A stretch of DNA of 10,223 nt from assembly GCA_026770585.1 (NCBI GenBank), contig MU646305.1, forward strand, positions 29,792-40,014, read 5' to 3'. Position numbers and translations under genes: made by a program. Source of the stretch: Baffinella frigidus. Lineage: Eukaryota > Cryptophyceae > Cryptomonadales > Baffinellaceae. Every line of letters begins with the position of its first letter. Position 1 is the stretch's first letter. Positions 1-5,985 of this stretch are shown here, one piece after another. Under the pieces are notes generated by a model. That model worked only from the letters and a program-made list of their open reading frames with translations, searched no databases and was not told the DNA's origin.

Positions 1-35
1 GCGCACGCCCGCGCACGCGCCAGGAGTTAATAGGG

Positions 36-184
36 TAACTGACCAAAAATGGGGTAGTTAGGCCTACGGCATTGCCTAGGACCTCCTACCGCAGGCCGAG
101 ACTTTTTGGTCCTGGGATCCCTCGGCCTACGGTAGGAGGTCCTAGGCAATACCGTAGCCTAACTACCCCATTTTCAGGCCGTTA
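36..184. mobile_element. Foldback MITE, family A, copy 1
   Basis: This is a near-perfect hairpin of about 149 bp. The left arm runs from TAACTGACC through ATGGGGTAGTTAGG and CCTAGGACCTCCTACC. The right arm is its reverse complement and ends in CAGGCCGTTA. The outermost 10 bases of the left arm are diverged from the right arm. The short loop GACTTTTTGGTCC is not palindromic, so orientation can be read from it. A second copy lies at 2736-2885 with the loop in the opposite orientation. Both ends carry TA, compatible with a TA target duplication of the Tc1/mariner kind, but this is inference. There is no coding capacity, so any transposition would depend on an enzyme supplied elsewhere. Confidence 0.85.
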
Positions 185-221
185 GCATATGAGAGTCGAG
201 ATGAGAGGGGGCAGGGGGGGA

Positions 222-378
222 TCTCATAGGGAAACTGGTTCAATTTCAAAAATGGTTGTGCGCCATCTTATGGGTGGTATTGGTCACGTCTCGGCATTCT
301 TAGCAACAACATATAGCTTTAAAATAGCAGAGAATCACCCCTACGATAGCATCAACTTGTTTTGAATTGAAGCAGTTT
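222..378. repeat. Diverged foldback repeat, family F, copy 1
   Basis: The left arm (about 229-280: GAAACTGGTTCAATTT, then CGCCATCTTATGGGTGG) pairs imperfectly with the right arm (about 325-378: CACCCCTACGATAGCATC, then TTTTGAATTGAAGC). The outer sequence CTCATAGGGAAACT also starts the segment at 2985. In reverse complement it resembles the GTTTCCGTATGAG at about 1242-1254. The right arm, 321-373, recurs exactly at 1188-1240. A related but more diverged hairpin is at 1953-2120. I read this as an old, decayed inverted-repeat transposon family. Its boundaries are approximate. Confidence 0.6.
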
Positions 379-439
379 TCTTTGGAGGCGGGGCCTGACC
401 TGCACGCACGCGAAAAGCAGCGACGAGATGGGAGGAGGC

Positions 440-548
440 AGGGGGGCCTAACGTGTACACATATTTAAGTGCGTGCACCAATGTGAAGTGTGTGTGCACA
501 CATATCAAGTGTGTGCACACATGTTACGTGTGAGCGTTACGTGTACCA
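440..548. repeat. GT/CA-rich alternating purine-pyrimidine tract
   Basis: The tract is rich in GTGTGTGCACACAT, which appears twice (about 489-503 and 508-522). ACGTGTAC and GTTACGTGT blocks lie around it. Such alternating purine-pyrimidine sequence is self-complementary. No gene is visible. The motif ACCAATG(TCAACTG) first appears here and recurs at 661, 681, 908 and 1473, linking this stretch to the repeat patchwork downstream. Confidence 0.5.
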
Positions 549-550
549 AT

Positions 551-653
551 GAGTGCTGCCACTCGAGGCTAGAAATGGGACCATTTTAAATGCGGGGTTG
601 TTAAATTTAGTACCAGTCACGGGCAGGTTTGGTCACGTATCTCGAGGAATTCC
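551..653 (+). mobile_element. Half of family B foldback element (inverted copy)
   Basis: These 103 bp are an exact reverse complement of 2524-2626. They comprise one complete arm of the family B hairpin seen intact at 2401-2617, plus about 9 bp of outer flank. Past the central GGAATTCC the sequence departs into a short tandem repeat, so the other arm is missing. The copy also carries flanking bases beyond the inferred terminus. It may therefore have arisen by segmental duplication or recombination rather than by a fresh insertion. Confidence 0.85.
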
Positions 654-690
654 TCGAGGAACCAATGTCAACTCGAGGAACCAATGTCAA
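653..690. repeat. 19-bp tandem duplication
   Basis: Two perfect head-to-tail copies of CTCGAGGAACCAATGTCAA lie directly at the break of the family B half element. The same ACCAATGTCAACTG block recurs at about 908 and 1473. Confidence 0.85.
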
Positions 691-708
691 CTGAGTACCT
701 GCACGCAC

Positions 709-900
709 AAACGGACCCGTTCCAAGGGTGTCCTTGTACTGCTGTCACGTCCTGAAAGTAGTACCGGGCTGTAAAAAGGCGGTACAAAAAGGTACAAGCC
801 GGTACAAAAAGTTACTACCGTCACGTCCAAATAAGCCGTCCATCTATCATATATAGGCCACACCCACAAGAATTTGCACACCCTTGGAACGGGTCCGTTT
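709..900. mobile_element. MITE-like element C, 23-bp terminal inverted repeats
   Basis: The 192-bp segment is bounded by perfect 23-bp inverted repeats at 709-731 and 878-900. They start AAACGGACCCGTTCC and end AAGGGTGT. The interior is not a continuous hairpin. It carries two GTCACGTCC blocks and three GGTACAA-type blocks. No coding sequence is visible. Target duplications are not clear: an AC dinucleotide on each side is the only match. A nonautonomous DNA transposon is the simplest reading, but no superfamily can be assigned. Confidence 0.75.
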
Positions 901-934
901 ACGTGTACCAATGTCAACTGAGTACCTGCGCTAT

Positions 935-1027
935 AGGGTAGGTAATAGGAGTATAGGTAAGGTTTAGGGTAGGTAATAGGAGTATAAGTAAGGTTTGGGG
1001 TAGTTGATAGGAGTATACGCAAGGTTT
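935..1027. repeat. 31-bp minisatellite, three copies
   Basis: Three adjacent 31-bp units are at 935-965, 966-996 and 997-1027, of the form AGGGTAGGTAATAGGAGTAT followed by ANGTAAGGTTT. The first two differ at one position, and the third is more diverged. Each unit ends in GGTTT and begins with (A/G)GGGT, so the junctions make telomere-like GGTTTAGGGT. The array runs straight into TTTAGGG units at 1024-1068, which suggests it grew out of telomere-like sequence. Confidence 0.9.
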
Positions 1028-1089
1028 AGGGTTTAGAGTTTGTAAGTACGGTTTAGGGTTTAGGGTTTAGAACGCGAGGAGCAGCGACG

Positions 1090-1256
1090 GCGGTATTCTC
1101 AGCACCGCCATAGCTTCAAAACAGCACGGGGCCACCCACAAGATAGCATCGGTTTCTCTGCACATGCCGCCAGTTTCCATATGAGATAAAATAGCAGAGA
1201 ATCACCCCTACGATAGCATCAACTTGTTTTGAATTGAAGCTGTTTCCGTATGAGAT
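1090..1256. repeat. Family F repeat, second and third diverged copies
   Basis: Positions 1090-1150 are a diverged copy of 285-350. They share GC(A/T)(T)TCT(C/T)AGCA, ATAGCTT(C/T)AAAA and ACCC(A)CAAGATAGCATC. Positions 1188-1240 repeat 321-373 exactly over 53 bp. The block closes with GTTTCCGTATGAGATAGG, and a similar GTTTCCATATGAGATA at 1174-1189 precedes it. These look like repeated ends of the foldback family whose first copy is at 222-378. Confidence 0.7.
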
Positions 1257-1265
1257 AGGCCCTGA

Positions 1266-1328
1266 CCTGCACGCACGCTAGGAGCAGTGACGCGAGGTGC
1301 TCCTCGAGGTCGTCGGGCGCTACCACCT
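1266..1328 (+). repeat. 63-bp dispersed direct repeat, copy 1
   Basis: Starts CCTGCACGCACGCTAGGAG and ends with a TACCACCT block. It matches 1491-1553 with three substitutions. A shorter relative lies at about 392-425 (CCTGACCTGCACGCACGC, then a diverged AGCAGCGACGAG). No coding sense could be made of it. Confidence 0.85.
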
Positions 1329-1490
1329 TATGGGTGGGGGGTGCATCTTGTCATCATATCAATGCATAAGATAGCATAAAACCTTGCATGAACGCACCAA
1401 TTATCGAGATTTCCATTTCCCGACACCCCGACCCGACCTCGAGAAAATCCGCGCTGACCCGAAAAGTACAATACCAATGTCAACTGTGTA

Positions 1491-1553
1491 CCTGCACGCA
1501 CGCTAGGAGTAGTGACGCGAGGTGCTCCTCTAGGTCGTCGGGCGCGACCACCT
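1491..1553 (+). repeat. 63-bp dispersed direct repeat, copy 2
   Basis: Matches 1266-1328 with three mismatches over 63 bp. It is preceded by ACCAATGTCAACTGTGTA, the same leader that stands before the CCTGCACGCAC at about 698, so the repeated unit is probably longer than 63 bp. It stops just before the telomere-like array. Confidence 0.85.
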
Positions 1554-1879
1554 GGGGATTAGGGTGTGGGGTTTGGGGTTTGGGGTTTGGGGTTTGGGGT
1601 TTGGGGTTTGGGGTTTGGGGTTTGGGGTTTGGGGTTTGGGGTTTGGGGATTAGGGTTTAGAGTTTAGGGGTTTTAGGGGTTGGGGGGTTTAGGGGTTAGG
1701 GTTGAGGGTTCAGGGTTTAGGGTATAGGGTTTAGTGGTTTTAGGGGTTTCAGGGGTTAGGGGGTTTAGCGTTCAGGGTATAGGGTTTAGGATTTAGGGTT
1801 TAGGGTTTGGGGTTTATGGTTTAGGGTTTAGGGTCTAGGTATGAGGGTTTAGGGTTTTGTGTTGGGGGTTTAGGGTTTA
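1554..1879 (+). repeat. Interstitial telomere-like array: GGGGTTT x11 then degenerate TTTAGGG
   Basis: Eleven perfect GGGGTTT units occupy 1568-1644. They are followed by degenerate TTTAGGG-type units (AGGGG, TTCAGGG and TATAGGG variants) to about 1879. The G-rich strand is the + strand. TTTAGGG is the plant and many-algae telomere repeat. The homogeneous TTTGGGG block inside it looks like local expansion of a variant. The open frame across the block (a repeated GVWGLGF peptide) is a consequence of the 7-mer, not a gene. Confidence 0.95.
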
Positions 1880-1952
1880 CCACGGCCGGGCGGTTGCCGA
1901 AATCCATGCACTTGCGGAACGCCGGGGTCTGCGGGGAAAGCGAGAATTAATC

Positions 1953-2120
1953 AATTTAATGTGCGAGGCCGCTCAATTTAAACAGCCTTTGATGCTAGCT
2001 TACGGGTGGTTTCTCTCTTATTTTGCTATATTAGCTTCGACCTAGCATTAACATAGGAGAAAATCCACCCCAAGATGGCGAAAACACGGTTTGAATTGGG
2101 TTGCCTCGCACACGAAATTG
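1953..2120. repeat. Imperfect foldback repeat related to family F
   Basis: The left arm (from about 1953: ATCAATTTAATGTGCGAGG, then CAATTTAAACAG and GGGTGGTTTCTC) pairs imperfectly with the right arm (GAGAAAATCCACCCC, then GGTTTGAATTGGG and CCTCGCACACGAAATTG). The right arm resembles the family F arm at 321-373 (CACCCC, GATAGC, TTTGAATTG). It has the shape of an old MITE, with arms that I estimate by eye at roughly three quarters identical. No coding sequence is recognised in or around it. Confidence 0.6.
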
Positions 2121-2396
2121 TCAAACACGGCCGCGACACGCCAGTCGGCAAGGCGAGACGAGACGTATAGCGATATGCAGAGAAGTTGGCCACCGGAAAA
2201 TGTGAAAGTGGGAAAATTGGAGCCGTTGATGTCCACTTTCGAGAAATTCATGGTCACGAAAATTACTTCACAACTGGATCATACTAGTAATGGTAGAGCA
2301 TTTGTGTAGTAAATTGCGTTGCGCCAAACGCAATCAATCAGTAATTTTACGGAGATGAAAACGTGTCTGGGCAACCTCTGCATCTCTCTATGTCTG
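2121..2396. other. Unassigned spacer between foldback elements
   Basis: About 275 bp of mixed-composition sequence lies between two foldbacks. Short open frames occur on both strands (about 70 codons each, overlapping at 2048-2309). Neither shows a domain or a motif I recognise, and each reads over part of the adjacent hairpin. I see no gene here. Confidence 0.4.
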
Positions 2397-2400
2397 GCAG

Positions 2401-2617
2401 CACTCGAGACTGGAAGAGGGACTATTTTAAAAGTTTTAAGTTTACAAGTCCTTTACAAGTGAAGAAAAAAAAAGATTGTGTAGTAATTTCCCCACAAATA
2501 GGGGCGTTGGTCACGTATCTCGCGGAATTCCTCGAGATACGTGACCAAACCTGCCCGTGACTGGTACTAAATTTAACAACCCCGCATTTAAAATGGTCCC
2601 ATTTCTAGCCTCGAGTG
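2401..2617. mobile_element. Foldback MITE, family B, full-length
   Basis: The terminal inverted repeats begin CACTCGAG and extend through GGGAC(T/C)ATTTTAAA (2401-2432 against about 2586-2617), with roughly six mismatches in 32 bp. GCAG stands on both sides (2397-2400 and 2618-2621) and may be a 4-bp target duplication. The centre carries a second strong palindrome (2509-2546). The right half, with some flank, is duplicated exactly in inverted orientation at 551-653. No open frame of note is present. Confidence 0.75.
2509..2546. repeat. 38-bp near-perfect palindrome
   Basis: GGTCACGTATCTCG is followed by GGAATTCC and the reverse complement CGAGATACGTGACC, with one unpaired position pair. It lies inside the family B element. 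In the related half copy at 551-653 only one side of this palindrome survives, so the copy breaks at the palindrome centre. That is a common place for hairpin-related breakage. Confidence 0.85.
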
Positions 2618-2735
2618 GCAGCACTCGGTGTATTCATCACGGGGTATTCATCGGTTCAGACAAGACAGTTTCATACAAAAACACTGGCATGGGAGGCTGT
2701 GGCCAGGAAGCGCACCTTCATAGAAGCTCATAGGC

Positions 2736-2885
2736 TAACGGCCTGAAAATGGGGTAGTTAGGCATACGGCATTGCCTAGGACCTCCTACCGTAGGCCGAG
2801 GGATCCTAGGACCAAAAAGTCTCGGCCTAAGGTAGGAGGTCCTAGGCAATGCCGTAGGCCTAACTACCCCATTTTCAGGCCGTTA
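2736..2885. mobile_element. Foldback MITE, family A, copy 2 (opposite orientation)
   Basis: This 150-bp hairpin begins TAACGGCCTGAAAATGGGG and ends with the reverse complement CCCCATTTTCAGGCCGTTA. Its arms are more perfect than those of copy 1 at 36-184. The loop reads GGATCCTAGGACCAAAAAG, the reverse complement of the copy 1 loop with one change, so the two copies are inverted relative to each other. It interrupts the repeated module between GAAGC and GCCAGACACCCTC. TA at each end is consistent with a TA target. Confidence 0.9.
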
Positions 2886-2984
2886 CCCTTTCAACATTGC
2901 CAGACACCCTCCCAAACAGTGGTACGGGCGACTGAAGCCAGGAAGCGCACCTTCATAGAAGCCATCAAGACATGGCCAGACAAC

Positions 2985-3150
2985 CTCATAGGGAAACTCC
3001 TGGAAAGTTCGGTAGTTTCCCTACGGGTTTAGGTAGGACCTACCTACCGTAGGCCGTAGGGCTCCCAGGACCAAAATGTCCTGGGATTTTGGCCTGCGGT
3101 AGGAGGTCCTAGGCAATGCCGTAGGAGAAACTACCGAACTTTCCAGGGGG
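2985..3150. mobile_element. Foldback MITE related to family A, different ends
   Basis: Perfect 21-bp inverted repeats (2999-3019 and 3127-3147; CCTGGAAAGTTCGGTAGTTT plus C) enclose a core clearly related to family A. The core shares GTAGGACCTACCTACCGTAGG on the left, CCCAGGACCAAAA at the centre, and GCGGTAGGAGGTCCTAGGC on the right. Family A has quite different ends (TAACGGCCTG), so core and termini have been exchanged. The insertion point follows GACATGGCCAGACAACCTC. The uninterrupted relative at 3181 continues from there with CCCAACAGTGG. The outer CTCATAGGGAAACT is also found at 223-236 and may belong to the element. Confidence 0.8.
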
Positions 3151-3401
3151 TTTACGACTAACATTCATGGAAGCCATCAAGACATGGCCAGACAACCTCC
3201 CCAACAGTGGAACGGGAGACTCTGGCACGGATGGCAACCACACCTCAGACCCCACACCCCAACCCCCAAAACCCACGCACCTTCATCGAAGTCATCAGGA
3301 CCTGGACTGGCACCCTCCCGTCGCCTGTCTCGTCCAGCTCCGCGAACACCCGCCGCACACCCGCTGCGGGGCAGCACGAGTCAGACAGGGCCCGCGAGCA
3401 A

Positions 3402-3425
3402 CCCTACACCCTACACCCTACACCC
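3402..3425 (-). repeat. Short CCCTACA array
   Basis: Three CCCTACA units plus CCCT form a telomere-like 7-mer on the - strand (TGTAGGG). The same TGTAGGG variant occurs inside the next array at about 3928-3965. It is the only C-rich block of this kind in the left half of the window apart from a single CCCTAAACCC at 4109. Confidence 0.8.
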
Positions 3426-3472
3426 TCGTCCTGAGGCGCACCCGTTACTCCTAAGTAAACAAGTGCGCCGAC

Positions 3473-3632
3473 GCCGCTGTGATCATATATGAATACGAAC
3501 CATACATGAGCCATATATGGTACCAGGTACCAATAGAAGAGCCGCAGTGATCATATATGAATACGAACCATATAAGACCGATATATGGTACCGGGTACCA
3601 ATAGAAGAGCCGCAATGATCAGATATGATCAT
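3473..3632. repeat. 68-bp tandem repeat, two and a part copies
   Basis: Units are at 3481-3548 and 3549-3616, with the start of a third at 3617-3632. The unit contains GATCATATATGAATACGAAC, ATATATGGTACC(A/G)GGTACC and AATAGAAGAGCCGCA. It is AT-rich and full of short palindromes. The 68-bp period does not keep a reading frame. The block TACGAACCATATA with (C)AGCCATA recurs at 6358-6377, so the unit has at least one distant relative in the window. Confidence 0.9.
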
Positions 3633-3760
3633 AGTCAACACTAATAGTTCCAGAACCAATATAGGTATTCTTATGGTATTGGAACCAAGAAAAGAGTGCC
3701 ATCCCGTCTCCTGTCTCGTCGAACTCTGCAAACACCCACCGCACTCCCGCTGCGGAACCA

Positions 3761-4070
3761 GGGTTTGGGGTTTGGGGTTTAGGGTTTAGGGTTTAGGGTT
3801 TAGGGTTTAGGGTTTAGGGTTTAGGGTTTAGGGTTTAGGGGTTAGGGTTTAGGGTTCAGGTTTGAGGGTTTAGGGTTCAGGGTTAGAGGTTCGAATTTAG
3901 GGTTTAGGGTTTAGGGTTCAGGGTTTAGGGTGTAGGGTGTAGGGTTTAGGGTTGAGGGTGTAGGGTTGAAAGTTTAGGATTTAGGATTTAGGGTTTAGGA
4001 TTTAGGTTTTAGGCTTTAGGCTTTAGGGTTTAGGGTTTAGGTTTTAGGATTTGGGGTTTAGGGTGTAGGG
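3761..4070 (+). repeat. Interstitial telomere-like array, TTTAGGG
   Basis: Two TTTGGGG-type units are followed by nine perfect TTTAGGG units (3778-3840). Then come about 230 bp of degenerate units (TTCAGGG, TGTAGGG, TTTAGGA and TTTAGGC). The G-rich strand is +. Perfect units sit at the left and decay increases to the right. The array directly follows a CCCGCTGCGGAACCAGGG block that matches the 3359 region, so it appears to have expanded within, or inserted into, the old repeated module. Confidence 0.95.
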
Positions 4071-4125
4071 CCTGCCTCAGTCCAATACCATAGCGTATGC
4101 TATATGCACCCTAAACCCTGCGGAA

Positions 4126-4270
4126 CCCCACGGTTCTGCAGGGTTTACCCCACGGATCTGCAGGGTTTTGGGCCCGGGAGTAACTCGTTTTTGGCCCGGG
4201 AGTAACTCGTGTAGCCTGCCGGCAAAGTCAAGCCCATTGGCAAAAGTGTAACTCGTTTAGCCCGCGGGCA
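4126..4270. repeat. Cluster of short direct repeats
   Basis: CCCCACGG(T/A)TCTGCAGGGTTT occurs at 4126-4146 and 4148-4168. GGCCCGGGAGTAACTCGT occurs at 4171-4188 and 4193-4210. GTAACTCGT(G)TTAGCC(C/T)GC(C/G)GGCAAAG blocks follow at about 4203 and 4246. The units are short, nearly adjacent and GC-rich. No coding sense was found. Confidence 0.8.
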
Positions 4271-4298
4271 AAGTTTTCCCGACGCCACAGAAAACGTG

Positions 4299-4505
4299 TA
4301 GAGCCAATGTGGTAGGACTTGGCCAAATCGAACTTCGAAGTTGCAAGATGCTAACTTCTAGATGGACCGTAATTATTAGTAAACAACATGATTTGTACTG
4401 CAAAAATTGAATTTAAAACACTTCATGTCCAAAAGAGCCCATTTAGAAGTTCCCATCTTGCAACTTCGAAGTTCGATTTGGCCAAGTCCTACCACATTGG
4501 CTCTA
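4299..4505. mobile_element. MITE D, 52-bp perfect terminal inverted repeats
   Basis: The element is 207 bp with perfect 52-bp arms (4299-4350 and 4454-4505). The arms start TAGAGCCAATGTGGTAGG and include the internal palindrome GAACTTCGAAGTT. Pairing continues less perfectly inward (CTAACTTCTAGATGG against CCATTTAGAAGTTCC). CGTG flanks both sides (4295-4298 and 4506-4509), which is a candidate 4-bp target duplication. A TA duplication is possible if the ends are taken at GAGCC. The arms are still identical, so the element is probably young or recently homogenised. The 75-codon frame across it is only the hairpin read through. Confidence 0.9.
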
Positions 4506-4612
4506 CGTGTTATCTCGAAACAGGAGCGCTCCGCTGCCAGGGCGGAGTTTTTGTATTAGTCAACTCACGGCGAAAATCGATTTTGAAGTACCCATTCCGG
4601 GTACCTCGTTCC

Positions 4613-4644
4613 TAAGTTGACAGATTTTGTGGGTGAATTGACTT
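4613..4644 (+). repeat. Partial relative of MITE E interior
   Basis: TAAGTTGACAGATTTTGTGG followed by GTGAATTGACTT closely matches 5087-5117 inside MITE E (TAAGTTGACC, then GGAATTGACTT). The hairpin arms of MITE E are not present around it. It is either a remnant of an older copy or the source sequence of the element core. Confidence 0.6.
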
Positions 4645-4693
4645 TTACAAAATCTTTGGATCTGCAGTGCACTCGTCTTCCAACGTTCCCTTC

Positions 4694-4886
4694 CCACTCA
4701 AGAATGCTAGAGGGGCCTATTCACATGTGGGGTTGAATTTTTTTTGTACCAGGATAAGGTAAAGTAACCTCCTGACTGTGCAATTTGAGCAGAGTCACGT
4801 GACCATTCAACGAAAGTTACCACACAAATGCCAACTTTTTGAAAGCACACCTGTTTTAAATAGGCCCCTCTAGCATTCTTGAGTGG
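4694..4886. mobile_element. MITE-like element, 28-bp terminal inverted repeats
   Basis: Perfect inverted repeats of 28 bp (4694-4721 and 4859-4886), starting CCACTCAAGAATGCTAGAGG, bound a 193-bp segment. The interior is AT-rich, contains CAGAGTCACGTGACC near the middle, and is not a hairpin. It has no coding capacity. Target duplications are not obvious (TC on each side at most). It is a nonautonomous DNA transposon by structure. Confidence 0.85.
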
Positions 4887-5003
4887 TCCCCAGCCAACAG
4901 CTGTCCGGTTTTCGCAACCATCTTGTCTCAAGCCTCTCCTGATAAAAGAACGATAGACAGTGCCATGCCCTATTCAGGGGCTGGAGTTTGAACACAACAT
5001 GGT

Positions 5004-5153
5004 TTATCTCAGAAAACGAGTTCTAAAACTCGTTTTCTTAAGTCAATTCCTTTACAATTTTGTCAACTTATGCGGAGAGTAAAGAATAAGTTGACCAATT
5101 TGTAGGGGAATTGACTTAAGAAAACGAGTTTTAGAACTCGTTTTCTGAGATAA
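5004..5153. mobile_element. MITE E, 150-bp foldback with TGGT flanks
   Basis: The arms are perfect over 47 bp (5004-5050 and 5107-5153). They start TTATCTCAGAAAACGAG, and each contains an inner hairpin (AACGAGTTCTAAAACTCGTT). Pairing resumes inward (ACAATTTTGTCAACTTA against TAAGTTGACCAATTTGT), leaving a loop of about 15 bases. TGGT stands on both sides (5000-5003 and 5154-5157), a probable 4-bp target duplication. Perfect arms suggest recent activity. There is no coding sequence. A single-sided relative lies at 4613-4644. Confidence 0.92.
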
Positions 5154-5177
5154 TGGTGGTGTATAACCCTATGATCG

Positions 5178-5241
5178 TGAGAAGCGAGAGAGAGAAGAGA
5201 GAGAGAGAAGAGAGAGAAAGATAAAGAGAGAGATTGAGAGG

Positions 5242-5280
<39 letters not shown>
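5178..5280. repeat. GA/CT microsatellite
   Basis: This is a purine-only tract of GA repeats with occasional AAG and ATTGAG interruptions. A pure AG run of about 32 nt is at 5247-5278. The minus-strand open frames that cross it (runs of Ser-Leu) are a product of the repeat. It starts 25 bp after MITE E. Confidence 0.95.
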
Positions 5281-5284
<4 letters not shown>

Positions 5285-5640
5285 TCTCATACCAAGGGTG
5301 CCAACAGCTGCCGACGCACTCACAAGTCACCGCGAAGGCTCTGAGAGGCGCCAAACAGACCCCAGAGTTCACCCCCGGGGGATCTAACCGGAACAAACGA
5401 CAAGGCTGCCGGCAAGGCTGAGAGGCGCCACCAGGGAGGCATCGCTCCCCGACAGCACCCGGGGTCACCACTCATGTACCAGTTTTACCCAAAATTTGGG
5501 GAGTTACGTTATCCTAATATGATCACTGAAAACATCAACTTGTAGAAGATTACTTTGAAACAATTTCTTTGAAACGTAAAAGACTATCACCCCAGGAGGA
5601 ATCTCAACGGCAGAAAGGCTCGCCGTCTGGTGGGGGTCGC
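5281..5640. other. Stretch without a recognised gene
   Basis: The first 190 bp are GC-rich and carry a duplicated block (AAGGCT(C)TGAGAGGCGCCA at about 5335 and 5414). A minus-strand frame of 100 codons (5169-5471) covers it and runs on into the GA tract as Ser-Leu repeats, so I do not accept it as a gene. The AT-rich second part holds CCCAAAATTTGGGG and two CTTTGAAAC blocks. No gene is visible. Confidence 0.4.
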
Positions 5641-5680
5641 ACGTCGGTGATGGTTTCTGGTTCAGGATTCGGTTTCACAG

Positions 5681-5828
5681 TGTCGGGTTTCGGGTTTCGG
5701 GTTTCGGGTTTCGGGTTCAGGGTTTCGGGTTTCGGGTTCAGGGTTTCGGGATTCGGGTTTCGGGTTTCGGGTTTCAGGTGCAGGGTGTCGGGTTTCGGGT
5801 TTCGGGTTTCGGTTATCGGGTTCGGGTA
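5681..5828 (+). repeat. TTTCGGG 7-mer array (telomere-like variant)
   Basis: The array has about twenty 7-mer units, mostly TTTCGGG with TTCAGGG interspersed. It contains higher-order pairs such as TTTCGGGTTTCGGGTTCAGG. The sequence replaces the A of TTTAGGG by C across almost the whole array. Frames are open on both strands because a 7-mer encodes a 7-residue repeat (VSGFGFR on +, ETRNPKP on -). These peptides are artefacts. Degenerate GGATTCGG units continue to about 5875. Confidence 0.92.
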
Positions 5829-5985
5829 GGGCGGGGGCCAGGTGGGGCGGTCGGATTCGGATTTCGGGCAGAGTGGGGGTTAGGTGGGGCGGGACCAACG
5901 CGGCGCACGCTCTGGTAGAAGGCCCCTCTCGGCGTGGCCCGCGACCTGTCCTCTGGGTCGACGGGCGCGCCGTTTGCGAACCTGC

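Larger units (their letters stand above)
2692..3330 (+). pseudogene. Degenerate repeated coding-like module, interrupted by MITEs
   Basis: The block GCCAGGAAGCGCACCTTCAT occurs at 2702 and 2937. CATCAAGACATGGCCAGACA occurs at 2964 and 3174. A diverged CACCTTCATCGAAGTCATC occurs at 3279. Outside the insertions the copies read as a peptide of the form RKRTFIEAIKTWPDNLPNSG. Frames are not kept between copies, and MITEs sit inside the first two. A further diverged tail, CCCGTC(G/T)CCTGTCTCGTC, appears at 3318 and again at 3704. I recognise no family. The best reading is a decayed tandem array of an old exon or coding repeat. A purely noncoding repeat is the alternative. Confidence 0.45.

Noticed and set aside
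1388-1660. 90-codon + strand frame with GVWGLGF repeats
   Set aside because: Most of it is the GGGGTTT array. A 7-mer read in any frame gives a 7-residue repeat without stops.
3483-3731. 82-codon minus-strand frame
   Set aside because: It lies across the 68-bp tandem repeat, which does not keep frame. The apparent repeated peptide changes phase.
4388-4615. 75-codon + strand frame
   Set aside because: It starts in the loop of MITE D, reads through the right arm, and shows no domain.
5063-5471. Minus-strand Ser-Leu repeat proteins
   Set aside because: They are translations of the GA/CT microsatellite, and one also covers part of a MITE hairpin.
5569-5898. Open frames on both strands with VSGFGFR or ETRNPKP repeats
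   Set aside because: They are products of the TTTCGGG array. There is no independent coding signal outside the repeat.
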